A stretch of 64,000 bases of DNA from Daejeonella sp. (GCF_017495225.1 NZ_JAFEIG010000004.1:1-64000); one strand, 5' to 3'. Counted from the first letter of the stretch, positions 35,614 through 43,666 are shown. Numbers and translations: made by a program. Notes: generated by a model from the sequence alone, not told the origin.

Positions 35614-35883
35614 TTATCTTCTTGCAGCTGAACCACCGCCACCAAAACCACCTATTCCAAAAATAAAACCTAACCAATAGAAGAAGCCTGTATTGTGTTC
35701 TGCATAAATGCCAATATCAGCACCAAACAGCTTGCCTATTATAGAAAATGCGATAATAAATCCGTGCCAAATTCCAGAGAAAAATCCTGCTTCATTTGAT
35801 TCATAGCCATTCGGCGCACAAGAAGAAAACGTTGTAATACAAACCAATAAAATTAATCCAAGGACACTATTTTTTACTTTCAT
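35614..35883 (-). CDS. Small lipoprotein, glycine-rich C-terminus
   Basis: An 89-residue protein with a lipoprotein signal: a basic start, hydrophobic stretch (LGLILLVCITTF) and lipobox-like SSCAP with Cys near residue 22. One or two hydrophobic segments follow (FFSGIWHGFIIAFSII and FFYWLGFIFGIGGF), ending in a GGGGS-AARR tail. No named family is certain. It starts one base after the 96-residue membrane protein, so it is co-transcribed. Envelope location is likely; role unknown. Confidence 0.65.
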   Translation of the reverse strand: MKVKNSVLGLILLVCITTFSSCAPNGYESNEAGFFSGIWHGFIIAFSIIGKLFGADIGIYAEHNTGFFYWLGFIFGIGGFGGGGSAARR

Positions 35884-35884
35884 T

Positions 35885-36175
35885 TTATTTTTGTTTTAGA
35901 GTGAATGTTTTAATTAAAAAAAATAAGCCACTAATAATATCAAGTGGCATCCAAGCTGATTTATCATTTAGATAAATTGGGATTAGCGGATTAAATAAAA
36001 TTGCAATTAGGCCAAAAGTAATAACCCAAAAGTTTAGTCCATTTTCGAATTCCGTTACAACAACTATAACTGAACCGATTGTGACTGCTATTCGCAATAA
36101 AGTATAATACCCTATCGGCAAGTCTAATAATCCAATAAACAATAGCCCTGCACAGATTAATAAAAGTATTTTCAT
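35885..36175 (-). CDS. Small membrane protein, DUF6804-like
   Basis: A 96-residue protein with three to four transmembrane segments. The stretch LDLPIGYYTLLRIAV and the NPLIPIYLNDKSAW block resemble the DUF6804 family as I know it (LPYGYYTxLR...NP..P..L....W...D). Function of the family is unknown. Its stop and the lipoprotein start are one base apart. The overlapping 82-residue ORF (35991-36239) is rejected. Confidence 0.62.
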   Translation of the reverse strand: MKILLLICAGLLFIGLLDLPIGYYTLLRIAVTIGSVIVVVTEFENGLNFWVITFGLIAILFNPLIPIYLNDKSAWMPLDIISGLFFLIKTFTLKQK

Positions 36176-36691
36176 ACAATTTAAAGTCTATTAATTTACC
36201 TACACAATTTTCCAATTCGATTTCTGATTTAATATTCAAAATCGCTATTTTCGATTTGCAATTTGATTAGATAGTTGAAAAATCAGACTTATACACTCAT
36301 AATAAGATATATAAGTCAAATTAATCCCATAAAATATAATTTCTCTAAACTATAATAATTAATTAAAATCAACAATTATAATGCCCAAAAATCAAAAAAA
36401 TTTATTTTTTAAATAAAAAATAAGTTGCATTAAGTACTAAACGATTCAAAATCAATACATTCCAATAGCGGCTAATCTTTTGCTTTACAAACACCATCAT
36501 TTAAAAAGCTCTCTAAAATTTTACCTTCAAGTAAATTAGCTTTAAATCACAAATAAATAAGAATTCTAAAAATATTGCTAATCGGGGTAAATAACTTACG
36601 GGAAACCGTATTCTATTAAGTATTTACTTTTATACTTGGTAACGTTTTGGGGCTTGGCGAAGAGGCGGATTTCGAAGCACTAAACTTTCTG

Positions 36692-36887
36692 CCCACTGTC
36701 CTTAGACTTCAGCGCAGCGGTTTCTACGGATTATTCAATGATTGGAGTCTTCAGACTCATTAAACCCTTTTTCAATAATTATCGTCTTCCCACTCATTAA
36801 AACCCCGCTGCTTGAGGCTAACACTTTACAAAGCCCTTCTATTGTTTAGAAAATCAAGTTTTAAAATCGAGGGAGAATTATCGGGCA
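36692..36887. mobile_element. MITE-like element, copy E, inserted in an attC-like half (right end missing)
   Basis: Starts CCCACTGTCCTTAGACTTCAGCGCAGCGG and carries the internal duplication seen in copies C and D. Homology ends at GAATTATCGGGCA. The sequence just to the left (TTGGCGAAGAGGCGGATTTC, then GAAGCACTAAACTTT) matches the arm of the attC-like family, which stops at the MITE border. Confidence 0.72.
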
Positions 36888-36909
36888 TAAACATCAATTA
36901 ATTTGAAAA

Positions 36910-36937
36910 CCCCGTAGGGGCAGGTCGCGACCTGTCC
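36910..36937. repeat. Palindromic repeat, left of hipBA
   Basis: CCCCGTAGGGG followed by CAGGTCGCGACCTG, nearly the perfect palindrome GGACAGGTCGCGACCTGTCC. A second copy in the same orientation lies at 38631-38658, so the two bracket hipBA. Such GTAGGGACAGGTC repeats are dispersed extragenic elements in many bacteria. Confidence 0.8.
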
Positions 36938-36989
36938 GCTATTTATTAGAGCTAACAATTTATGCTGGTAAAATAGTTAGAATGACTGT

Positions 36990-38243
36990 TTATAATATAT
37001 TAAAAGCGGTTTCCATAATAAGTTGTTCACTTCTTGAAATACCAATTTTATTGGCAACAAATTTCCATTGAGCAACAGCAATGTTTACCTCCATGCTTAT
37101 TTGTATCATTTTCTCTTGATCCAATCTAAAATATTCACCTACACTCATTGCCAAATTAAGATCTAAGGCATTATTGTCCATGTCAATATTTAATGAAAGT
37201 CCATGTTTATCTATTGATGGATTTAAATCATAAGCAGGCGATAAAATCCAACCTTCATTAGTCAAAATGAAACCATGATTTCTTAGATGGTCATCTGTAT
37301 TGGAAATTGCAATATTAAAAACTATTCTACGCCAAAGCTGATGTAAATTGGCTTCAATATTAACACCATAATTACTAATAAATTCGGCTATTTCTAAATA
37401 ACTAGGCTGTTTATCTTTGATGCTTTCTTCGTTATTCCCAGTCATGGTCATGGCAGATGCGAAATGAATTCTTTTTCCTTGGTCTCTATCAAAACGTTTT
37501 GTGAAAAAGGTGTTGTACTTGCCACTAATTCGCTCTATCCTACAGGGTGCCATTTCTATACCCGCTTGTATCGCCAATTCATAAGCTAAGTATTCCCAGG
37601 CAGCTTTATCCGTAGTATCTGATTGGGAAGGGAATTTGGCTATCCAAAGACTTTTATCTATATCTAAAATATTAGCTTTCGGTCTTGCTCCACCTAAGGA
37701 AGAACCCGGTGCTATTAAAATGGAAAGCCATTTTCTAATTTCGTCATTGTCATTATCTTCCTCAATACATTCTGCGGCGTATTGCAGTTCTCTAATCGAC
37801 GACCAAGGCGGAGTAGATGTAGTTTTATTCGAATCTAAAAAATCTCCGTTTGGATCTATTTTAAAACGCAATGCTCCCATTCGACTTTCATCATAAACAC
37901 CTAAAAGAAAATCGATATCATAAAGTATTGCTGTTTTTATTTTTTTTTCGTTTGCTTCTTGGGTAGCTTTTCGTTTCATCAATGTTTTACCCCAAGTATC
38001 AGGCATACTATCTAAAAAAACTCCGAAATTTTCTTTTTGATTTGGGTATTGTGCACCCGCATAAAAACTTATGTCGGGGTCGAATAAAAATTTTAGACCA
38101 CCTTTGAGCCAAATCTTATCATATTGGAAACTAAATGCCTTTTTACCCTTTGCTTGTTGGGCTGAAAGAATTCCAATAATCTGGGGTTCTTCCATACCTA
38201 ACCAATCAGCATAAACGTAAATATCCGTTTTGTTTAGTGCCAT
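36990..38243 (-). CDS. hipA: HipA-family serine/threonine kinase toxin
   Basis: A 417-residue HipA. The N-terminal subdomain reads YVYADWLGMEEPQIIGIL. The P-loop-type PGSSLGGARPKANI (about residues 194-207) resembles the loop in E. coli HipA whose Ser is autophosphorylated. The catalytic FNIAISNTDDHLRNHGFIL and the metal-binding LSPAYDLNPS (about 312-342) are complete, so the kinase should be active. HipA-type kinases phosphorylate aminoacyl-tRNA synthetases such as GltX and cause dormancy. The hipB gene ends five bases before its start, so this is a normal antitoxin-first hipBA operon. Confidence 0.93.
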   Translation of the reverse strand: MALNKTDIYVYADWLGMEEPQIIGILSAQQAKGKKAFSFQYDKIWLKGGLKFLFDPDISFYAGAQYPNQKENFGVFLDSMPDTWGKTLMKRKATQEANEKKIKTAILYDIDFLLGVYDESRMGALRFKIDPNGDFLDSNKTTSTPPWSSIRELQYAAECIEEDNDNDEIRKWLSILIAPGSSLGGARPKANILDIDKSLWIAKFPSQSDTTDKAAWEYLAYELAIQAGIEMAPCRIERISGKYNTFFTKRFDRDQGKRIHFASAMTMTGNNEESIKDKQPSYLEIAEFISNYGVNIEANLHQLWRRIVFNIAISNTDDHLRNHGFILTNEGWILSPAYDLNPSIDKHGLSLNIDMDNNALDLNLAMSVGEYFRLDQEKMIQISMEVNIAVAQWKFVANKIGISRSEQLIMETAFNIL

Positions 38244-38248
38244 AATTC

Positions 38249-38539
38249 TTAATTTAGAAGCTCAAGGTCTTGTAACCTTCTACCTAATTCATCATCAGCG
38301 GCTAACTTAAGGAAGTCTTCTTGTAATCCTAATACCCTCAACACATTAAAATAAGCACCCATGGCCACACCAGGATTACCCGACTCTATGAGGTATAAGG
38401 TTGACCGCGCAATATCTGCACGCTCAGCCACTTGTGTTGTTGTTAGCTTACGTCTTTTACGGGCCAATTTTATATTTTCTCCCATTTGTTCCAATAGAGA
38501 ATTATACTTGGGAAAAATTGATTGCCTCCTACTATTCAT
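38249..38539 (-). CDS. hipB: HipB-like XRE antitoxin
   Basis: A Cro/CI-type helix-turn-helix protein: NIKLARKRRKLTTTQVAERADIARSTLYLIESG, then a C-terminal part with AAYFNVLRVLGL-like helices. The track starts at a TTG (38563) that lies inside the -7 box, so the ATG at 38539 is chosen, giving 96 residues. It should bind HipA and repress its own operon. A perfect 16-bp inverted repeat abuts the start codon and is the obvious operator. Confidence 0.9.
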   Translation of the reverse strand: MNSRRQSIFPKYNSLLEQMGENIKLARKRRKLTTTQVAERADIARSTLYLIESGNPGVAMGAYFNVLRVLGLQEDFLKLAADDELGRRLQDLELLN

Positions 38540-38598
38540 AAAATTGATTGTTATTATAAACAAATATAATATTTATGATTTAAATAACAATCAATTTT
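38540..38598 (-). promoter_or_regulatory. hipBA promoter with flanking operator inverted repeat
   Basis: Reading leftward: -33 TTG (38588-38590), 19-base spacer, -7 TATATTTG (38561-38568), then the hipB ATG. A perfect 16-bp inverted repeat, AAAATTGATTGTTATT (38540-38555) and its complement (38583-38598), brackets the -7 box. One arm overlaps the -33 element, the other lies between the expected start point and the ATG. HipB dimers bound to both arms would block transcription. Confidence 0.85.
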
Positions 38599-38630
38599 TG
38601 TTTTACGATTTTGTTGAATTTTATCCCCGA

Positions 38631-38658
38631 CCCCGTAGGGACAGGTCGCGACCTGTCC
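38631..38658. repeat. Palindromic repeat, right of hipBA
   Basis: CCCCGTAGGG followed by the perfect 20-bp palindrome GGACAGGTCGCGACCTGTCC. Partial GCGACCTGTCC copies follow (to about 38690). Same orientation as the copy at 36910-36937. Confidence 0.8.
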
Positions 38659-38778
38659 ACTTTACGCGACCTGTCCACTTTGCGCGACCTCTTTACAAGC
38701 GCTAGCTGAGGCCTCTGTAACGTCTTAAAAAATTTTAAAATTTTTGATTTAATCCTGCAATGAGTTTACAGTTTTAAA

Positions 38779-38995
38779 GAAGGTCCCTCACCTGCGGAAA
38801 AGCTACACCTGCGGAAGGTCCCTCACCTGCGGAAGAGCAGGTTTCGGGATGACATTGCTTTAATTTGACATTGTATTTTTATGCGCCATGCACCTGTCAT
38901 CCCGAACGTTTGAGGGAACTTATTTAAAGATGTTTTTTGTGTTAAACGAAGGTCCCTCACCTGCAGAAGAATAGGTTTCGGGATGACATTGCTTT
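38779..38995. repeat. Dispersed GAAGGTCCCTCACCTGC repeats
   Basis: A partial copy at 38779, full copies at 38814-38861 and 38948-38995 (GAAGGTCCCTCACCTGC...AGGTTTCGGGATGACATTGC), and an inverted partial CTGTCATCCCGAACG copy between them. The same sequence occurs inverted at 10824-10866 beside polA. No gene is present from 38600 to 39107. Confidence 0.8.
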
Positions 38996-39000
38996 TTAAA

Positions 39001-39086
39001 CGTTAAAGAAAATTAGCAGGAGTTTAAAGAGTCCTAATATTTATATATACGTAGGAGATCGCTGCGCTAAACTCCAACGGACAGTG
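39001..39086. mobile_element. MITE-like element, copy F (left end missing)
   Basis: The right third only: TTAGCAGGAGTTTAAAGAGTCCTAATATTTATA, then GATCGCTGCGCTAAACTCCAACGGACAGTG, which is a clean right terminus. It follows directly on a GAAGGTCCC repeat and precedes higA. Confidence 0.75.
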
Positions 39087-39107
39087 GTAGAGTGCTTATT
39101 TCAGTCG

Positions 39108-39410
39108 TTAAAGTTCTAGTGTCAATTTTAAGTGTCCGCCCAAACCTTGCTGAATTATTTTCATAAGCGTTGAAAGTCGTATGTCCGATGAGTTGTTTTC
39201 TATGCGTGAAATGTAAGATTTGTTTGTCCCACATTTGGTTGCAAGTTCCTCTTGTGTCATTCCAAGTTTTATCCTTGCTTCTTCAAGCAAAACACCAAGT
39301 CTAAAAGCTTCAAATTCTTGTTCCCATTGCTCACGTTTAGCTTGTCCTTTTTTACCGTACTTTTTGTCAAGTATTTGATCTAATGTTGTTATATTACTTT
39401 TGGTTTTCAT
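39108..39410 (-). CDS. higA: HigA-type XRE antitoxin
   Basis: A 100-residue helix-turn-helix antitoxin. The core is [33 protein letters not shown], followed by [21 protein letters not shown]. The N-terminal part ([21 protein letters not shown]) is the extension seen in HigA proteins with toxin-first operons. It overlaps the HigB gene by 17 bases. It should neutralise HigB and bind DNA as the operon repressor. Confidence 0.88.
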   Translation of the reverse strand: MKTKSNITTLDQILDKKYGKKGQAKREQWEQEFEAFRLGVLLEEARIKLGMTQEELATKCGTNKSYISRIENNSSDIRLSTLMKIIQQGLGGHLKLTLEL

Positions 39411-39744
39411 TTTGATATTCCTCCATTATTTTAAGAGCTTTTTCTATTTCTTGTTTAGGTGTCTTTTGGGTTTTCTTTTGAAAAGCATTTCCCAGAACTA
39501 CCAAATTTCCTTTGTCGAAGAATGAGAAGATACGATAAATGTTGCTTCCTACTTCAACTCGAATTTCATAAAGGCCTTTCGTGCCTTCCAAGTGCTTAAA
39601 ATATTTTTCTGGAACTTGCCGAGTTACCCGAATTAGATTTAAGGTCCATTCAATTTTTGCTTGAACGTTATCAGACTGCTCCTCGTAGAAGTCGAGAAAA
39701 TAATTTTTATAAGCTATTAATGCCTGTCGTAAGTCACAATACAA
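39394..39744 (-). CDS. higB: HigB/RelE-type toxin (Gp49-like)
   Basis: A 116-residue RelE/ParE-superfamily toxin of the phage Gp49-like/HigB group: [22 protein letters not shown], the [27 protein letters not shown] core and the C-terminal [24 protein letters not shown]. These toxins cut mRNA on the ribosome. The start is a TTG since no ATG/GTG lies in frame before the conserved region; the TTG lies inside a TAACTTTG box, so start and promoter remain ambiguous. Toxin-first order with HigA behind is usual for higBA. Confidence 0.87.
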   Translation of the reverse strand: MYCDLRQALIAYKNYFLDFYEEQSDNVQAKIEWTLNLIRVTRQVPEKYFKHLEGTKGLYEIRVEVGSNIYRIFSFFDKGNLVVLGNAFQKKTQKTPKQEIEKALKIMEEYQNENQK

Positions 39745-39824
39745 AGTTAACTATTTAGACAACATATTGAAAAATTATTTTTACCAGTTTATTGAAGTTA
39801 TTTCGGTCATATTGCCATTAACTT

Positions 39825-39890
39825 ATAAAGCTTCGCCACTTGGCGAAAAAGCGGATTTCGAAGCACAAAACTTTCAACCCAGTGCAAAAG
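39825..39890. repeat. Half attC-like element upstream of higBA
   Basis: TTCGCCACTTGGCGAAAAAGC, GGATTTCGAAGCACAAAACTTTC matches the half element at 36646-36690 and, more loosely, the 32.6-kb palindrome arm. It includes the small hairpin TTCGCCACTTGGCGAA. The opposite arm is not obvious. The ORF predicted here (39767-40051) is rejected. Confidence 0.5.
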
Positions 39891-39967
39891 TTGATACGAG
39901 GTACAATATTCTTGAAAATCATACAAATCTCAAGAATCACCGTTCAGACAATTTCAACAACAATTTA

Positions 39968-40246
39968 TCACATCATATTCCTCATAACTGCCTGCATTTC
40001 AGTCTGATGCACATTATCTGCCTGCTCCAAAACCTTATTCATAGCAGTTAAAAGTAAATCCTCCAATTCTTCCGCATCGGCAGAAGCCAAAAATTGTGGG
40101 TCAATACTAACGCTCGTAATACGTTTATTTGCTGTTGAGCTAATCTTAATCTTGCCGCCTTCTACTTCTGCCACAACAGAAATATTATCTAAACGCTTTT
40201 TAATCTCTCCGGCCATTTGTTGAGCCTGCATTAATTTATCGAACAT
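39968..40246 (-). CDS. ybaB: YbaB/EbfC-family nucleoid-associated protein
   Basis: A 92-residue DNA-binding protein: FDKLMQAQQMAGEIKKRLD start, VEGGKIKISSTANKRITSVSID core and LEDLLLTAMNKVLEQAD helix, the family pattern. It forms tweezer-like dimers that bind DNA without strong sequence preference. The usual recombination partners (dnaX, recR) are not adjacent. It is the first core gene after the accessory island. Confidence 0.9.
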   Translation of the reverse strand: MFDKLMQAQQMAGEIKKRLDNISVVAEVEGGKIKISSTANKRITSVSIDPQFLASADAEELEDLLLTAMNKVLEQADNVHQTEMQAVMRNMM

Positions 40247-40264
40247 AATAAAATTTTAATCTTG

Positions 40265-40272
40265 CAAATTTA
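40265..40272 (-). promoter_or_regulatory. -7 box (TAAATTTG) of ybaB
   Basis: A TAAATTTG match to TAnnTTTG, 18 bases before the ybaB ATG on the minus strand. No good TTG -33 element was found at the normal distance. Confidence 0.4.
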
Positions 40273-40315
40273 GGATACATAAATCATATCCGCTAAAGCT
40301 TTAAAATAAAGCTAT

Positions 40316-41527
40316 TTAATCTTCCTCGTCAGACGCTTGTCCACTGCCACTATAAGCACTTCTTCTAACTACTGGCATACCTGCCGCATTAAAAAGTTCA
40401 TCTAATTTCAGCAGACTACCATTGGTCAAATTGGTTAACAAAATTATAGTCACATCCTTATCTAACTGACGTAAATAGATATGTCGGAAACCATGCCACC
40501 AACCAGTATGATAAACAACTTTATGCTTAGCATCGGTAAAAGTCCGCCAGCCATAGCCATAATTAAAATGACCTTTTTGCATTTCATTATGTGGGGCATA
40601 CATTGAATCTAGAGTTGAATCATCAACTAATCTGCCCTTCCGCATCGCTCTATCAAAAAGATAAAGATCATGAATGGTACTATAAATTCCTTTATCACCA
40701 ACAGGGCCATCCAAAAAGTTTTGCGCCACCGAACGGCGCCAAGTACGATCGTGACCTACCACATCAACCGGTATTTTTTCATATTCGGCCTTCGAGTAAA
40801 CCGCCGTTTGCTTCATCCCAAGGGGCTTAAATATATTTTCGGCCATAAAAACAGAATACCTTTGTCCGCTAACCTTTTCAATAATAGCCCCCAAAACCAT
40901 ATAATTCGAATTATTATAGTGGAATTTTCGGTCTGGCTTCATGTATGGATTGGGTTTGTGCTCCGCTATCTGCTTCATCACCTCCATATTGGTGATTCCC
41001 ATGCGCTCATTTTTTTTCTGAGACTTCCATAAATCATCAATAAAATAAACATAATTCATCATACCCGATCGATGGGTGAGCAATAGCTTAACCGTAATTC
41101 CATCGTATGGGAAATCTGGGAAAAACTCTTTCACATCTTGGTCAAGTCTGAGCTTTCCACTTTCAACAAGCATCATTACAGCTGTAGAGGTAAAAGTCTT
41201 AGTGATGGAGGCTAATTCAAAAACAGAATTTATTTTTAAGCTATCGCGATGTAAATAATCTGCCCAGCCAATAGCCTTTTCATAAATAATTTTACCATCC
41301 TTGGCCACCAATACATTTCCATTAAAGCCAGATTTCTGATGTAATCTCATCATAATATCATCAATCTTTTTGTCGGCCTTCTTAGGATCATAAACCAAAG
41401 CAATACTATCTAATTGCTCATCTGTGAGGGTTCTCTCCTTTCGTTTTTTATCAGGTTCGGAACTGCAGCCTTGAATAAAAATAAAACAAGCTGAAACAAA
41501 AAGTAGGCGATGTAGGAAATTGTTCAT
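40316..41527 (-). CDS. Serine hydrolase, beta-lactamase/penicillin-binding-like lipoprotein
   Basis: A 403-residue class C beta-lactamase-fold hydrolase. It has a lipoprotein-type signal (FVSACFIFIQGCSS, Cys near residue 21), so it is probably anchored in the envelope. Catalytic motifs: SITK (S-x-x-K, in ELASITKTFTS), YNNSNY (Y-x-N) and HTGWWHG (the K/H-T-G triad). Such proteins act as D-Ala-D-Ala carboxypeptidases, esterases or peptidases; resistance to beta-lactams cannot be claimed. It is divergent from fumC. Confidence 0.9.
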   Translation of the reverse strand: MNNFLHRLLFVSACFIFIQGCSSEPDKKRKERTLTDEQLDSIALVYDPKKADKKIDDIMMRLHQKSGFNGNVLVAKDGKIIYEKAIGWADYLHRDSLKINSVFELASITKTFTSTAVMMLVESGKLRLDQDVKEFFPDFPYDGITVKLLLTHRSGMMNYVYFIDDLWKSQKKNERMGITNMEVMKQIAEHKPNPYMKPDRKFHYNNSNYMVLGAIIEKVSGQRYSVFMAENIFKPLGMKQTAVYSKAEYEKIPVDVVGHDRTWRRSVAQNFLDGPVGDKGIYSTIHDLYLFDRAMRKGRLVDDSTLDSMYAPHNEMQKGHFNYGYGWRTFTDAKHKVVYHTGWWHGFRHIYLRQLDKDVTIILLTNLTNGSLLKLDELFNAAGMPVVRRSAYSGSGQASDEED

Positions 41528-41648
41528 TATAAATGTTCTTGGTAGAATAATGTGGAAAATTAAAAAATATTATGCGCAGCATCACAAAAGAGTTATAAAC
41601 AATCTGAGCATTGTTATTTTTTATAGAAACATTGTAAAATCTGTAATT

Positions 41649-41683
41649 TTGACCCTAAGACTAGGTAAAAAAATCTAAATTTG
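41649..41683 (+). promoter_or_regulatory. fumC promoter candidate
   Basis: TAAATTTG (41676-41683) fits TAnnTTTG and lies 25 bases before the fumC ATG. A TTTTG -33 element lies 24 bases upstream of it, slightly further than usual. Confidence 0.5.
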
Positions 41684-41708
41684 CAGTTTAACAAATAATT
41701 CCATTACA

Positions 41709-43106
41709 ATGACTTACAGATTAGAACACGATACGATGGGCGAAGTGAAAGTGCCCGCAGATAAATACTGGGGAGCACAAACCGAACGCTCAAGAAATAA
41801 TTTCAAAATTGGTGCCGAAGCATCAATGCCAAAAGAAATAATTGAAGCTTTTGCTTACCTTAAAAAAGCTGCTGCATTTACAAATGCAGATAGCGGAATC
41901 TTATCAGTCGAAAAACGTGATCTTATCGCTCAAGTATGTGATGAAATTTTAGCAGGTAAACTTGCATCAGAATTTCCATTGGTAATCTGGCAAACAGGAT
42001 CAGGTACTCAATCAAACATGAACGTAAATGAGGTTATCGCAAATCGTTCTCATGTTTTACAAGGAAATAAATTGGGTGAAGGAACAACCTTTATTCACCC
42101 AAATGATGATGTTAACAAATCTCAATCTTCTAATGATACTTATCCCACAGCAATGCACATTGCGGCATATAAAATGGTGATGGAAGTGACTATTCCCGGG
42201 GTTGAAAAACTTCGTGATGCACTCCAGGTAAAAGTGGAAAAATTTAAAGATGTAGTAAAAATTGGTCGTACTCACTTAATGGATGCTACTCCATTAACTT
42301 TAGGTCAGGAGTTTTCGGGTTATGTTTCACAGCTTAACCACGGACTAAAAGCATTGAGAAATACCCTTGACCATTTATCGGAGTTAGCATTAGGCGGGAC
42401 TGCCGTAGGTACAGGAATTAATACCCCAAAAGGTTATGATGTTAAGGTGGCGGATTATATTGCTAAGTTTACCGGACTTCCATTCATAACTGCAGAAAAT
42501 AAATTTGAAGCACTTGCTGCACATGATGCAATTGTGGAAAGCCATGGAGCACTCAAACAAATTGCTGTTTCTTTGATGAAAATCGGAAATGATATTAGAT
42601 TATTAGCTTCTGGTCCGCGTTCTGGAATTGGAGAAATTCATATTCCTGATAATGAGCCCGGTTCTTCTATCATGCCTGGAAAAGTTAATCCTACCCAAAA
42701 TGAAGCCATTACCATGGTTGCTGCACAAGTTATGGGAAATGATGTAACAATTAGCATAGGTGGTTCAAACGGTCATTATGAACTCAATGTATTTAAGCCA
42801 GTAATGGCTGCTAACTTTTTACAATCAGCACGTTTAATTGGAGATGCATGTGTTTCATTTACAGATAATTGTGTTTCAGGTATTGAGCCAAATTATGAGG
42901 GTATTAAAAAACACCTTGAAAACTCTTTAATGCTTGTTACGGCTTTAAATCCGCATATTGGCTATGAAAATGCAGCAAAAATTGCGAAAAAAGCATTGAA
43001 AGAAAATAAATCGCTCAGAGAAGCTGCCCTTGATTTGGGTTTACTTACAAACGAACAATTCGACCAGTGGGTACGTCCTGAAGATATGATTGGTGGTTTA
43101 AAATAA
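41709..43106 (+). CDS. fumC: Fumarate hydratase class II
   Basis: A 465-residue homotetrameric, iron-free fumarase converting fumarate to L-malate in the TCA cycle. Motifs: [38 protein letters not shown] (A-site), [17 protein letters not shown] and the superfamily signature [15 protein letters not shown] with the catalytic Ser. Length is standard. A strong hairpin terminator follows it. The lipoprotein gene downstream is close enough (51 bp) for read-through. Confidence 0.97.
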   Translation: MTYRLEHDTMGEVKVPADKYWGAQTERSRNNFKIGAEASMPKEIIEAFAYLKKAAAFTNADSGILSVEKRDLIAQVCDEILAGKLASEFPLVIWQTGSGTQSNMNVNEVIANRSHVLQGNKLGEGTTFIHPNDDVNKSQSSNDTYPTAMHIAAYKMVMEVTIPGVEKLRDALQVKVEKFKDVVKIGRTHLMDATPLTLGQEFSGYVSQLNHGLKALRNTLDHLSELALGGTAVGTGINTPKGYDVKVADYIAKFTGLPFITAENKFEALAAHDAIVESHGALKQIAVSLMKIGNDIRLLASGPRSGIGEIHIPDNEPGSSIMPGKVNPTQNEAITMVAAQVMGNDVTISIGGSNGHYELNVFKPVMAANFLQSARLIGDACVSFTDNCVSGIEPNYEGIKKHLENSLMLVTALNPHIGYENAAKIAKKALKENKSLREAALDLGLLTNEQFDQWVRPEDMIGGLK

Positions 43107-43114
43107 TTCACTAT

Positions 43115-43145
43115 GCCCTCCGGATTTATTTCGGAGGGCTTTTTA
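43115..43145 (+). terminator. Rho-independent terminator after fumC
   Basis: Perfect 8-bp GC-rich stem GCCCTCCG/CGGAGGGC with a nine-base loop (GATTTATTT), followed by TTTTTAAAA. Confidence 0.9.
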
Positions 43146-43156
43146 AAATATTAGCT

Positions 43157-43660
43157 ATGGCAAAACACGCTTATTGGTTTTTATTCGTATTAAGCGTCCT
43201 TGCTTTTACATCTTGTAAATTTAATCCCAACCTTCAAGGAAAGGGAAATGATAGTATTCAGGGTGTTTGGGAAGAAGATTCTGTTGATTACCAAGATCAA
43301 AAATTGCAATATTCGAAACATAAATTTCGATTTACCTGCGATTCGGTTTATGTAACTATCGAAACCTTTGCCAAGGTCAATATGTACCCAGATTCATGCT
43401 TCAACAATGGTAAATGGACCGAATATGCAAAAGGAACTTATTTAACCAAAGAGGATACACTGATGCTAACAGCTACTTTCACAAAGCCGAATTTTAAACA
43501 AAAAATTTCAGGTTGCTATCGTATCGGACAATATCTTCCTGCTTTTGTTATCAGAAAAACAAGTAAGGATAGCTTATATTTGGAGAGTATTCAACAGCAT
43601 CTACAATTAAAATTAGCATTAAAAGAAAGAACAACTTGCGTTCAAAAACCCCTAAACTAA
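43157..43660 (+). CDS. Lipoprotein of unknown function downstream of fumC
   Basis: A 167-residue lipoprotein: signal FLFVLSVLAFTSCKF with the lipid-modified Cys at about residue 20. The mature part is beta-rich with SIQGVWEEDSVDYQDQ and GKWTEYAKGTYLTKEDTLML, similar to small lipocalin-type lipoproteins of Bacteroidota. Cys residues at about 55, 75, 119 and 162 may pair. Homologues beside fumarase genes are sometimes named fumarate hydratase, which I do not follow as no fumarase motif is present. Its stop abuts the S1/P1 nuclease start region. Confidence 0.75.
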   Translation: MAKHAYWFLFVLSVLAFTSCKFNPNLQGKGNDSIQGVWEEDSVDYQDQKLQYSKHKFRFTCDSVYVTIETFAKVNMYPDSCFNNGKWTEYAKGTYLTKEDTLMLTATFTKPNFKQKISGCYRIGQYLPAFVIRKTSKDSLYLESIQQHLQLKLALKERTTCVQKPLN

Positions 43661-43666
43661 TTGATT

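Larger units (their letters stand above)
36240..36989. repeat. Gene-free stretch with a split attC-like half, a MITE copy and a palindrome
   Basis: About 750 bases without a gene. The first 400 are AT-rich with nothing recognised. A half attC-like element (36646-36690) is followed directly by MITE copy E (36692-36887) and then by a CCCCGTAGGGGCAGGTCGCGACCTGTCC repeat (36910-36937) that also occurs at 38.63 kb on the other side of hipBA. Confidence 0.75.

Noticed and set aside
35991-36239. 82-aa ORF (-) overlapping the small membrane protein
   Set aside because: It overlaps the DUF6804-like gene in another frame and has no membrane or domain pattern of its own.
13669-39968. Prophage or conjugative element as the origin of the whole island
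   Set aside because: No integrase, relaxase, tra, capsid or tail gene is seen, and no tRNA or att duplication at the borders.
39767-40051. 94-aa ORF (+)
   Set aside because: It overlaps ybaB on the other strand and the half attC-like repeat.
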